The notes below the pieces were generated by a model. The model searched no databases and was not told where the DNA came from. It saw only the letters and a list, made by a program, of their open reading frames with translations. DNA of 64,000 nucleotides from Phallus indusiatus (taxonomy: Eukaryota > Basidiomycota > Agaricomycetes > Phallales > Phallaceae), in assembly GCA_027605045.1 (NCBI GenBank), contig JAQFWX010000015.1:294455-358454 (forward strand). The letters run 5' to 3'. Positions 1 to 11,016 of the stretch are shown here, piece by piece. The position numbers and the translations under genes are program-made. Every line of letters starts with the position of its first letter. The stretch's first letter is position 1.

Positions 1-721
1 ACGCCCATGAGTAATACGCACAATAGAAATTTTGGAAATGGTTGATATGCCCGGATAGACCCAAGACAATTGTATTGATCAGCAATAATCCAGCTTCATT
101 ATTCATTTTCAATACCTCAAAAAAGCAATAGACCAAAGTAGCAGCTTACCGTATACCTGAGATCTCCTTATTCCTATAGGTGACAACGACATTGTGTTTA
201 TACAAATGAATGTGAATTCTTTCAAAAGATAGTGCAAATTATTGTTTTCGACAACGGGTAGTCGTTGTAGAGGGAAATGTTGGAAAGAAAAAGCAAAGAT
301 GGTGTTGGTACAGCACTGTCAAAGGGCCCGTACAACGGTAGCGTGTGACTTTTCGGGATCCATGACAACCCGCAATATCAGCTGGCGCTGGTCGCTTTTG
401 TTCTTTGCCTGGAACTGAGATCTTCGCGATATTGGTGTTGTCCATGGAAATTGTTGATGCATCTATTTATTCCTTTACTCTAACGTTATCGCATAACCGA
501 CAAAAATTTCAAGTTGGTCAACTAGGCTTATCTCTGCTTAGCCGACAGTCTCGAAAGTTTCACGGATGCTTCACTACTATTTTGTCAATTGCGCGTACTT
601 ATGTGTCAAAGCTGATGCAGTAAGTTCCCGTTTCGCCCCCCCTTACCGAGACATAGATCGGATAACTAACGTACCTTGGGGCGAAGATTGAAACATGAAT
701 CAAAGCGGGGAAAAAAATGTT
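1..721. other. intergenic, no gene seen
   Basis: No convincing coding frame: the open frames on both strands are short, lack flanking splice signals and show no recognisable motifs. It lies downstream of the minus-strand gene that follows, so part may be its 3' UTR or the neighbour's regulatory DNA. Confidence 0.4.
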
Positions 722-2124
722 TTATTCAAAGTGCCTAGTTCTTTCTATTATCTCATGCTCTTTCAAAGATACATACTCAAACGCCTCATCTGTTTCTCTG
801 ACCTCCAGAAGTGCATCAATAAACTCATCTTGAGATATTGGAGGCTGCGGCTTATAACCTACATCGATTATAGGTAATGGCGTTGAAGCCAGTGCTGGAT
901 CCGAGTAGGGTTCCAAGTCGGGATTGGGGTGTGAGAGGACGGGCGATAGGGGTAGGCATGGAAGAGGTGGTTGAGTGGGAGGAGAGGGGGAACGTGGTGG
1001 TTTGGGGGCAAGAATAGGTCGTTTGGAGAGAGGTGATGACTGAAGACGAGAGGGGAGTGAAAATGTTTGAGCTAGCCCACGGGGTGCTTTCGTCGAAGAA
1101 CGAGACCGTTTCGACGCTGACGAGCCTTTGACTACGTGGGCTTTGTTAGCAGGGATCTGCCATGTGGTCTCTGACTGAGATAGTCCCACGAGTTTGGGTT
1201 GTAAGTCGTTGGGGTTGGACTCGAGCCGGGGACGTTTTCGAGAAGTTCCGGTTGACTCTATTTCAAAGCTCGTCTGGCTTACTTCTCGTTTCTGTCCGGT
1301 ATTGGTATTGTTCAATCCGGCATCTGGAAAGATAAAAGATGAAAAAATTAAGTTCAAGCTAGTAACAGGAATAACAAAGGCTTTTTTTACATTGCGATGC
1401 GTACCGATCCCTTACGATCGAATGTGATTTTCCGTTCACGTTCTCAGGAGGATTTTGCGTTTGCCATGTGGATGCCGGTGTCGATATTGACGTTTGTACC
1501 GTCGAAGAGCTTGATGGCATGCTAACAGCATAATATGAGTAAGTCATCAAAGGAGTTCTTAAAAAGCGTCTTACGATTGTTGTGCGGAAGCATAATGACT
1601 TCCGGAATATAACCCAGGGTGAGGAAGCCGGTATGCAGGGGCCGTCAAGGAAGATGATGCCACTGTCGCGTTAGTACCATAGGTCGTTCCAACCGCCGAG
1701 CCCGAAGTATGTCCCGGAATAAAAGGAATTTCCGGGATGGGCTTTGCATGACATCCTCGTTTCGCGCGGCCTTTCGTTCCTGTTTGTCGAGGCTGAGACG
1801 GTGCAGAAAGCTGTTGCCGCGATGATGTCGTAGTGGCTTTAACTCGTGGTGGGATTGGTGGTTTGGCATGCGGAGAAGCAGGCGCGTTCCTTATGCTTGC
1901 TCTAGTAGAAGATGAGACGATGAATGCTCAGGGACGAAATGGAGATGGTCTTACATTCCGAGTGGCTGTAGAGAAGAGTGTTGACGTTGAGAGTTGAAAG
2001 CTGGAAGTGCGACCGGATATCTCAATTGCTGGATCTCGGTAGCAGAGTTGGGGTTTGAATAATGTCTAGGATCACTCGAAAACACGTTTGTGTTTTCATT
2101 TCTGTAAAACGGAATCAGTGTCAT
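722..2124 (-). CDS. Ser/Pro-rich hypothetical protein with basic NLS-like patch
   Basis: I do not recognise a family. Reading the minus strand from an ATG at 2122-2124 (MTLIPFYRNEN) gives at least four exons of low-complexity Ser/Pro/Gln/Thr-rich protein, ending with an acidic tail (DALLEVRETDEAFEYVSLKE) and stop at 722. A basic patch (RKRPRLE) followed by a Ser/Arg-rich stretch (KRSRSS) looks like a nuclear localisation signal, so a nuclear or chromatin/transcription role is possible, but this is only an inference. Introns near 1930-1960, 1515-1575 and 1324-1415 have GT donors and AG acceptors. The junction between the exon ending near 1416 and the last exon (722-1323) is one base out of frame with the donor I can see, so that border is unresolved, or the gene has an indel. 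The start is tentative. Confidence 0.5.
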
Positions 2125-3135
2125 CGAATAGCTATTTCATTACGACGCGTCGAATGCGCTGTTGCCGCGTACAGTGCACTCACGATTTCGCGTTTCCTGA
2201 TGCGTTGTTAGACATTGAATTCGGCGACGTCAAAGAAAGAGAGATGTGGCCTTTTATTTAGGACGTTAACTCATTACATACCTTTTCCCTCCTTTGGACC
2301 TGCTTATGTCGTTGTGGTCCTCAAACAGGGCGTGGACGGCGTGTCCAAGTTTATCATCGATGTTCACCCATAATCATCGGTGCGACAGCAGCAGTCGGCA
2401 TTTTTCAGCGATTTTCCGGGAACAATGCAATCATTCCTTTCTTTTTGCCTAAGATTCGATGTTACTCGAATAGCTCACAAGTACTAATAGATGTAGCAAA
2501 CCTTGTTGTTTTTGACACTAATCAAAACTCAACAACCTCGCGGCCTCCAATTTCGTAAAATTGTGTTGTGGCGTGCTTCAGTCCGTTATTTGTATATTCT
2601 GAACATTGGAGTGCTTTGTGTAGCGTGGGCGGATGATGTACGCATTGGTGATTGTGAGGCGACGCTGGCAATATCGAGAAGACGCAATTCAACTCCCGTT
2701 TCCCGGTAGTACAAAACCTCTTCAAATGACGTTTATTATCCGCATAATCCTTTGGTATCAGCAAACAGATCTCGTTCAGCGTTTTCGGGATAACATTGTT
2801 TACAAGAAAGTCATTTTAATTTGGAAAAGACAGACTATTAAGTGAATAGATGATTAGGCCCTTTTAGCCTTCATAATGCACTGTTCTTTGACTATTGGTT
2901 TCAGTATACATCAATTTCGCCAGCGTTATATGTAAAATACAAACAAATCCAATGAGACCAGCTATAAAAAGAGCGTGTGAATAAAAGTATAATCTAACAT
3001 CATCCAGTAGTACTCTGTAATCAAAATAAAAGGCAGTTTAGAACAAAGGTTTCCGAGATAAATTCGAAAGAAGCACTCACAAAACAACAATGGGTACAGA
3101 TAATGGGAAACAATGGGTTCCACATATGTATATTT

Positions 3136-4966
3136 TTACAGCAAAGAAATTTCCATCATCTCAGGCGGTGCCGATTCAGAAGTGTAAAAACTTCTGATAG
3201 TGGGATTGCTCTGTCGTTTTTCCGATTCTGATAAGCCCTTTTCAAGATCTGCTTCTGACGTTTTCGAGCCAGAATTCGAACGAACGAGGAAAGGTGTCAC
3301 TCCGAAGGTTGTAGCAGATAATGACCGTCGTTGCACGGACAAGTCCACCGAGGACGTTTGTCGGATGCGGTGGTACATGACTAGGAAGATAATGGTGTTG
3401 AAGAATCCTAGTAAAAACATAGACGCAGTTAGTGTATTCTTAGGAGAGTGTATCCTTTCATTACCGTTCAAGTTGAAAAAGAAATCCGCTGTGATGGTTA
3501 GCCAGAGCGGGACGGATCCCATCTCGAATTCTGTGAATCGCGCAGCGGCTATCGGAACGACAATCAAGGCAAAGACAAGCTAGAAAAAAGAATCATTAGC
3601 ATTTTTATTTAATTTACATATTTCCATTGAGGATACTAACGGGAAAGCTATCAAAGAACGAAAGACATTAAAGAAACGCCAATAGGAAGAGAGAGAAAAA
3701 ATTTTACATACGCAATTAGCTGACGGGCTATTTTGAACATTGCCCCGTCGACTTCGTCCCTCGCAAGTTTTAACATCCATCTCTCTTCTTTGGGGATAAA
3801 ACGGAACCTAATGCTCCAGCCTTGACCGCTGATATTTCCTCGTAATCGGAGATACACAAGGACGTAAATGATGGCACAGAAGGCGGCGGAAATGAACATC
3901 TTTATTATTATTATTACGGATGATTTTAGAGTCTTTGGAGATAAAGGTTTCATTTAAAAGAGAAATACGTACGAAGATGTATTCAAGGAAAATCCGAGCT
4001 AGAGGGTATTCGGATGTGATCCAGCACCTGTTGAATATTATCGTTGGATCGTTGATTGGATGAGAATGAGAATGAAAATGGAAAGTTACGAACCAAAAAC
4101 CTGATACTCCGAAAAATGGTATGTTAGCTGATGAACCGTGCTGTAAAATCATGGGGCCGTATAAGTCGATGCCGCAGATGAGTAACCATGTTCCTAGTAC
4201 GGTTACGACTAGTGTCCAATGTCGCTGTTTTGATCGAAGAAAAAGGACATGAAAGATGTGTCCGGCGATTATCTGGATGTGGATGATGAATATTGAGATT
4301 AATGAAGAATTCCGTTTTGGCATTTGATGAGACTTACCAAAGACCTGGAAAAAAAAAAAGACAGTTGGGTGTTATGAAAGTACTACGTCTGTGAACGATG
4401 AAACTGCTAATACCATAACGAAGTCCCGACATTTCCAATGTTCTTTGCTACACCTACGCGTGCATCCCAGTAAGGAGCCATACATAAGAGGAAGATTGCG
4501 ATATAGATGGACACACCTTGAGTGACACAGACATCATCGAATACAACACCCCCTAGTCGTAACCATCGTACATTCAAGATTGAGCCCACTGCTTGGATGA
4601 TGTTTGAAATGAATAATGATAAAAAGTAAGGCGTGAGATGAGTTTGGAGAAATAGTCCTCGCATTTTGCTTGACGTGCGGGCCATTTTGATCTTTTGAAA
4701 TATGAGATAAATTAAGTTTGTCTTCTTAGAACGAACAAACAAATAAGCGTACGTACAACGACAAAGACGGCCAGTAGCAAAATTGAGAGCGCGGATAATG
4801 CTCCTGCTCCGACTAAAGCCTGTATATTTTTTTTTATTGAGAAGGGTTGTACTTGTTGATAATGAACGCAGACAAATGTGATGCTTACGCCGACACCTAT
4901 CATCTCTGATTGAGAATACTGAACGGGATCCTCCGCCAAAAAAAGCTCTGGGTCAACCATGTCCAT
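3136..4966 (-). CDS. Seven-helix GPCR, Git3/cAMP-receptor-like
   Basis: Predicted plasma-membrane G-protein-coupled receptor of the fungal nutrient/cAMP-receptor-like type (Git3 family). Eleven exons on the minus strand: 4889-4966, 4757-4819, 4517-4691, 4414-4453, 4338-4344, 4094-4272, 3973-4027, 3712-3899, 3641-3647, 3465-3579, 3136-3407. They sum to 1179 nt, that is 392 aa plus stop. Visible landmarks are TM1 (GALSALSILLLAVFVV), the TM2 region (LFISNIIQAVGSILN), the conserved loop/TM3 segment CVTQGVAKNIGNVGTSLWSL, the FWCWI motif before TM5, a basic third loop (KEERWMLKLARDE), TM6 (FPLVFALIVVPIAAARF) and TM7 (ADFFFNLNGFFNTIIFL), then a Ser-rich cytoplasmic tail. Two exons are only 7 nt long, and both are needed to keep the family sequence in frame. 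The ligand is unknown. The start could be either the first or the second in-frame Met (MDM). Confidence 0.88.
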
Positions 4967-5711
4967 TACTTGAAAAACCCGACTAAACCAGTAGTCTAAA
5001 TGAGAGAAGAAACACGAAGGTAGTTTAAAGAAGGAAAGGGGGAAAGGAGACTGGACCAGCCCTCGTTCGTCGCCACAGGAGGAAAGAGGGGAGCTGAAAA
5101 AAACTCACGGTGCCCACAGAACCCTCCTCGCCTTGCGGCGTATGGTGGCCAGGCGCTACAGAGTCTCACACGCCGGCCAGGCGCATCAGAATCAATTTGA
5201 TCGACGATAATAATTCAGTTCATCTGTGTAACGTGGTTTTAAATAATAGAACGTCTCCTGGATACAAACTGTTGAAAAGCTTTTTTTTTCTTTTCCCTTC
5301 TTCCCCTTTGGTCGAAAATAGATTATAATTATTACCCCATCCCAATCACTTAGTTTGTCAATGGGCAATAATGGGGTACGCTAATGATACTTTCAACAGT
5401 CAAGGACCATCGACAATATAAATTTCACCATTACGCGTAAGACAAGCGGACGATCAACTGAGACACCATGCATCAACGTTTCTATGTTCGCATCATGGCC
5501 TATCATGGCTTATCGATATCGATATCTTCTAAATGTATCTTATCTGAAAAAAAAACAAACCGTTGACTGGGCGACACGATCACATTTCTTTCTATTTTTA
5601 TGACGCTGTCATGGGTAGGGGTATGTACATACATATGAACGACTCATAAATACATATCATGTTTTTTTCCGGGTATACTAATATTGCGATACAGAGCAAA
5701 ACGTATCAAAA
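4967..5711. other. intergenic between divergent-looking minus genes
   Basis: The stretch holds the promoter of the GPCR (upstream is to the right) and the 3' flank of the next minus-strand gene. I see no conserved coding frame. A short GATATC-type repeat (tatcgatatcgatatc) occurs near 5512-5528. Confidence 0.4.
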
Positions 5712-6513
5712 TTAAATGGAGAACAGTTTGACAGTACCTTTATATTCCTTGTCAAAGGCTGCGAAGTCAAATGACATGATGGCTTCATTTCCGACTTTTT
5801 GGATACCAAGTTGTCCCACTAGAGATGTGCCATATCCCAACTTCGCGGTCAAGCCTTCGACGATAGAACCCGTCACGGTGCCAATTTTGATCTTCGAAAC
5901 GAACGGAGCGGCAAGATATATGTCGACTACGATGCCTTTTGTGTGATGATCGTATGAGATATCGAGCTGGAAGTGCCACGTAATGGTTGAGGTTTAAGCT
6001 CTCCAAGATTCAAAACAAATGCAAAATATGACGTACCTCCAGCGGACCGACGCCGTATTTGAATAATTGGGTCCTCCCGTCAAAGCCTTTGTCGATGCCA
6101 TAGACGTAGTCTACACCTTTCACATCGTCGCCTTGTTTGTGCGGGAGAACGGGTATCTTTTTGACTCTGTCACCGAATGCCTGTAGTTGTGCTACCAACG
6201 GGGCATCAACAAGTGAAGATGGACAAGGACCAACACACAAACCTTGGAAACCTGTAACATTGTTTGTTTAAATGCTGATGGCAGAACATAAGTAATAAAA
6301 GAAAAAACGTACTACCGTGAGAAGACTGATGGCTAAGGGTGGTGGGTGGAACTGCTAATTGGGGGCTTTGAAGACCTGGAGAGGGTATAGACTGTTGCAC
6401 ATTAACATTCTATGAAGAACAATGAGTCACGGAAAGGTTCTCTGTCTGGGCTGTCAAATTTTTTTAAGAGTAAGAAATGATCGTACTGCGGGTGTATTGT
6501 TCAAATTAGCCAT
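5712..6513 (-). CDS. Hypothetical 196-aa protein
   Basis: Unrecognised. Four exons on the minus strand (6487-6513, 6316-6409, 6037-6251, 5712-5966) sum to 591 nt and give 196 aa starting MANLNNTPANVNVQ. The N-terminal third is Pro/Ser/Gln-rich. The rest looks like a folded domain: DYVYGIDKGFDGRTQLFKYG, then a beta-rich C-terminus with alternating hydrophobics (IVVDIYLAAPFVSKIKIGTV, IMSFDFAAFDKEYKG). There is no signal peptide or membrane segment. All three introns have clear GT/AG ends and phases agree. An earlier start is not excluded, but the upstream exon frames I tried did not join. Function unknown. Confidence 0.6.
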
Positions 6514-7087
6514 TGCAGCGCCTTCTTCTGGTCCATCATCTTGGTCACCCTACAAAGTTATTCTGGGTCGACGCAGAAAATTTCGACAAGCCCTTTACCT
6601 TACAGCAGCTGCAGCAAAAGGTTGACGAGAGACAGGATCCCATGAACTTGCTTGAGAACTGGTCAAAATTCCGGCCCTCCCTCCGCGGAGAGTAATTACA
6701 AGTCCGACGGCAAAGCTCGGCACGGAGCAATTGGGCATGTGAGAACACATGTGAACGTTTGGAATTTTGTTTCGCGACGTCATCAAAAAATCGTCGCTGG
6801 CTCTGCACATTACCTGAAAATCAGCTGTTTCTGTTTGTCTGAACGGCAGGCATCTGGCTTGTCAACAACGATTTATTTTTGAAATGTAGGTCCTGCAGCT
6901 TGGTGCATTCGTTCGGCTAGACGTGCAAACGCCCATTATGTACTAAACTGTATACTTACATACATACTTAGGAAGATATCGGGCATTAGGCAGTCGGAAT
7001 TGTACTTAACCGGTTTGGTCCATAAATAACGAATCTTGTTCGTTTACAACAGCTACCTGCACCCAACAATATCGACCACGAATTGCG
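6514..7087. other. intergenic, 5' region shared with ligase A
   Basis: No supported coding frame. The right end is the promoter/5' leader of ligase A. The upstream phrase with 'tgtactaaac' and an ACCGG box also occurs upstream of its inverted relative near 39700-39720. Confidence 0.35.
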
Positions 7088-9647
7088 ATGTATCTCCGAT
7101 CTCTCTACCCCGAGCCTCCTCCAATTCCCTCAACGAATCATCACAATGTGTTGTATCGCTCTCCAAGAGCTCAAACCATACCCAATCATGTTTTCTGTAT
7201 CTGCGGTGTAACGGGAAAAAAGCGAACTAGAGATGAATTTTTGGAGAGAGTCTATGATGCAGCGACTATCTTGGGAGCCGACGAGAAACTGGGAGGTGCT
7301 GGGATACAAACGAGTGGCATGATTGGAATTTTCAGCCAGAACTGTCTAGTAGGTTTCTTCTTTTTTTTTAAAAAAAAACACGAACTTCTGTTCCTGATGG
7401 CACGTTTTAAGGAATATTTGACTATTATTCATACATCCCTTGTCTTAGCAACCCCCTTCGTTTCATTCCCGGCCTACTCAACCCCGCATGAGCTGCGTCA
7501 TTATATCCAATTATCCCGACCTACACACGTCTTCGTCCATGCTACCCTACTCGAAACATTTCTCAAAGTCGCAAAAGATCTACGCTTTCCCAAAACAAAT
7601 ATCTTTATACTAGAAGGAGACACACCCAACTCTGAATTTAGATCTCTTGATCAGTTAGTAAACGCTACGATCTCCCTAGGACTTCCACGTGCACCCGTCA
7701 GAGATGCAACGAAAGATACGCTGGCGTACTTGATTTTTTCTAGTGGGACAACTGGATTGCCAAAAGGTGTGTTTTGATCGTACGGTTACGATCACAACAA
7801 AGAACCTCATTTTTATTTATTTATTTCCTATTTCAGCGGTCATGGCGTCACACGGCAATTTAACTGCAAGTTACTTCCAGAATGCAATGCAATTGTCAGA
7901 AATGGCAACAGTATTGGTGAAGAAGCGTCTTTTTTCTTTCTTTCTTTTTCCTTTAATAGTCCTGATGATAAAATCAAATAAAGCCTCCCACCTATACAAG
8001 TGGCACATCCACCATGTTAGGATTTTTGCCATTGTCTCATGGTTATGGACTACATGTGCTATGCCTACGGTAAATACCTGCCCCTTGGGAACCATTTCAG
8101 TACACCTCAGCCTAAAACTAACACATCCTTATGACTTCCAGACTCCCACTGCGTGTAAACACTGTCGTCATCCTTCCAAAATGGGACCTAGACTTGGTTT
8201 TAGATGTTATTCCCAAGTATGTATATTCGGCTTTCTATCCTATAAAATTCGAAAGTTTTTTTTTTTTTTTACATAAAAGGTCTTAATCCCTTAATCCCAG
8301 GTACAAAATCACAAACTTACCCCTCGTTCCATCCGTCATGCACACACTGTTGAATTCGTCCAAGCTTCGCGAGACAGATTTAAGCTCCGTTCTGTCGTTT
8401 GGTTCTGGAGCGGCTCACATGCCTTTGGCATTGACCGATCGTATGCGAGCGATTCTTCCCAAAACTCTTGCTGGTGAAGGTAAGTAATGTGCTGGATGAA
8501 TTTCCCCCCCAAAAAAACGAATGGAATTGATGATTCACATCCTATCTTCATTCAGGATTTGGAATGACGGAAGTGGTAAGTAAGTTTGTCGTAATGCATC
8601 GATTCCTAGTTATTGAATGTTACTTAGACCCTTTCTATACTTCACCGACCCATTCCTGGCATTTTCAACGGCCAAGTAGACTCTGATCCTACGTCTACAG
8701 GTCAGAATTATGATTTTTTTTCTTTTAAAACGCGTGGAGGACTCACCATCGTGCTACTAATAAAAACAGGTATACTAGCTGCAGGCCTGGAGGCTATGAT
8801 TCTTCGACCAGACGGGACACATTGTTTACCGAACGAACCTGGAGAGTTATACGTCAAGGGTTCCACAGTTGCACTAGGTGCGGTGTATTTCATTTTTCTT
8901 TTCTTTTCTTTTCTTTTGCACAATAATTAAACGCTGTGCTTAGGATACTGGCAAAACCCCGAAGAAACGAAGAAAACGTTTTTACGAGGCGGCTGGGTCC
9001 GGACCGGGGATCGTCTTCGTGCAAACACAAAAGGCACATTCTGGTTTGAAGATCGCGTAAAAGTATGCAAAAGATACACTTTCTTTCACTGCCCTATCAT
9101 TCACCAGCCCTTCTTTTTTATTTCTCATCATCATTAAAATCAGGATACGCTCAAAATATCTGGTTTACAAGTTGCGCCTTCCGAGGTTGAAAACACCATT
9201 TTGGCCGAGCCGTCGGGGATAGTAGGGGATGTAGCGGCGGTTGGTGTGAATCTTTCTACCGCGCGAACATCGGACGACAAAGCTCTTCGAGCATGGATTG
9301 TTTTAAGCCCAAAGGGACAGGCGCTTGGTGAAGATAAGGCGAGGGAGATTGTTGATACATGGACGCGCAAGAATCTGAGTCGGCATAAGTGGTTGAGAGG
9401 TGGGATTCAATTTGTTAAAGAGGTGAGCTATTTCAGTCTTTTTTTCCTTTTGAGCATTAACGTGCCTTTGTTAAATAGATACCAAAGAATCCAACTGGTA
9501 TGTTTCAGTATTGGATTTTATTTTTTGCACTAACTGATATATGTTGAACATGACTCCTAAGGCAAAGTATTACGCCGCGTCCTTCAGGAGCAATACGAAA
9601 GTCAGAATCAACGAGAACGGCAAACACTTCATCAAGCTAAATTATAA
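7088..9647 (+). CDS. ANL-superfamily AMP-forming acyl/aryl-CoA ligase (copy A), PTS1 tail
   Basis: AMP-forming ligase of the 4-coumarate/acyl-CoA synthetase type, expected to adenylate a carboxylate and pass it to CoA. Thirteen exons: 7088-7348, 7412-7766, 7837-7916, 7984-8069, 8142-8216, 8301-8479, 8556-8575, 8628-8700, 8770-8877, 8944-9062, 9144-9422, 9479-9497, 9562-9647. They total 1740 nt and give 579 aa. Motifs in order: P-loop-like FSSGTTGLPK, LPLSHGYGLH, GFGMTE (on a 20-nt exon), EPGELYVKG, GWVRTGDR, and the hinge and C-terminal IPKNPTGKVLRR with the catalytic lysine (IPKNPTG on a 19-nt exon). The protein ends QAKL; AKL fits the peroxisomal PTS1 consensus. It starts MYLRSLYPEPPP, like its paralogues. 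Substrate not predictable by eye. It is closest to copy B (37.3-39.7 kb, opposite strand). Confidence 0.93.
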
Positions 9648-10169
9648 TACCATTGTATTTCACAACTCAAGATCTAGTATCATTAGGTAACAGTTATTGA
9701 GAGTGTTTTTGACGGCTAGAAACTGTAGAGATACGCAATTGTAGTCATGTATGAATAATAGTAAATACAAGGTTGTATTACCATTTGAGTTTTCGGAGTA
9801 ACATGCCCGACAGTCGCACCGTGCACGACTCTCCACGAATTCTCAACTCTTTCGCTGGCGAGCCGATGACGTCGAAGACCTGTGGTGCGTTGGTGGTGCG
9901 CCTGAAATTCGAAAGGTCTTGAAATCATGGAACCCCTATAATAGCTGTCTAGTTTGTATGTTTATTTTACGTTCTTCAAGAGCTGTCAGTTTGAAGATGA
10001 AATATTCGCGATGCTAATGAAGGTATGTATATGATTCCTGCTCAGGAAGTTTCAAGCTGAGGTGCTAAGCGCTAAGTGCTTGAACTCACGGATTGAGCAC
10101 GTGCGGTTCCGACTGGTTCCGACTTTGTGACTCGGAAAATGTCACAGTCACCTTCTTGCAGAGGTCATC
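9648..10169. other. intergenic
   Basis: 3' flank of ligase A and promoter of the zinc-finger gene. The open frames here are short and unsupported by splice structure. Confidence 0.4.
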
Positions 10170-11016
10170 ATGACAGCATGGACTCAGGCTGGCTCCCTCA
10201 CGTCAGATCGTCTACAACCACGCCAACCACCCGCTCCTCAGCAGCAACCGCAACTTAATAAGAAAAAGAATAACAACAATTCAACCTCTCAAAAAAGCAA
10301 GCAAGTCCAAAAACTTGAGCAAATTCTTCAAGGTTTTCAGCAAGATAACAACACAAGGGATCCAGCGGGTGGATGTTTTTGTCAAGGTGACGAACCCAGT
10401 TTTACCATTTTTTGAACGTGTAGCGTAATAAAGCGCACTATCTTGTCTCTAGCGCGTACCCATTCCCTGTCCAAATATACGCCGAACTGTTTGAACTGCG
10501 GCTTGGTACTATGTACACTGCAGCTCCCGTTCCACCTCTGTCCTCACTGCTCAGAACCACTCGTCGCTCAATCGTCAAGAGACAGTCTAATATCACGAAT
10601 TGAAGACGAGCTAGAACAAGTCTTGCGGAAAGAAGAAGAAGAACGCATTCGTGTTCAGCAGGAACGCGAACAAGCTCAAGGCGCTTTTCCGACTCTTGCG
10701 TCTTCCACGGGGACTGCCGAACCTCGCAAGCCCGCGCAGCCTCGGAACGTGTTGTCGGTCAACTCAAAGACAGGGAAGATGAAGATGGCTACATATTCTA
10801 CGCCATCTGTATTATCAGGATACATGCCTGAGAAGGGAAAGGAGAGGGATAAAGAGAGGAGGTCCGCGAACACCCACCCCTGCTGAGATCGATTATGTTC
10901 AAGGGATAACTCTCAAACCGACCAGCTGGAAAAATCTTCGCCATGAGGTCACATATATACCGGAGGAACACACATCAGGATCGGGCAGTCATCGAAAACG
11001 AGACGAGAAAACTTAA
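10170..11016 (+). CDS. C2HC5 zinc-finger protein, ASC-1/TRIP4 (Rqt4)-like
   Basis: Contains the zf-C2HC5 domain of activating signal cointegrator 1 (TRIP4; yeast Rqt4 of the ribosome-quality-control trigger complex): GGCFCQ...NCLNCGLVLC...LCPHCSEPL, with the Cys/His ligands visible. Exon 1 is 10170-10386 and the domain is completed across the intron 10387-10452. A Gln/Asn-rich N-terminus precedes it, and a charged coiled-coil-like helix (EDELEQVLRKEEEERIRVQQ) follows. The familiar C-terminal segment (PTPAEIDYVQG...WKNLRHEVTYIPEE) is in a different frame after about 10860. A 46-nt intron, 10809-10854, would restore frame (735 nt, 244 aa), but it lacks a good branch site; otherwise there is a +1 indel or frameshift, and the uncorrected frame stops at 10886. 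No ASCH domain, as in many fungal forms. Confidence 0.75.
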
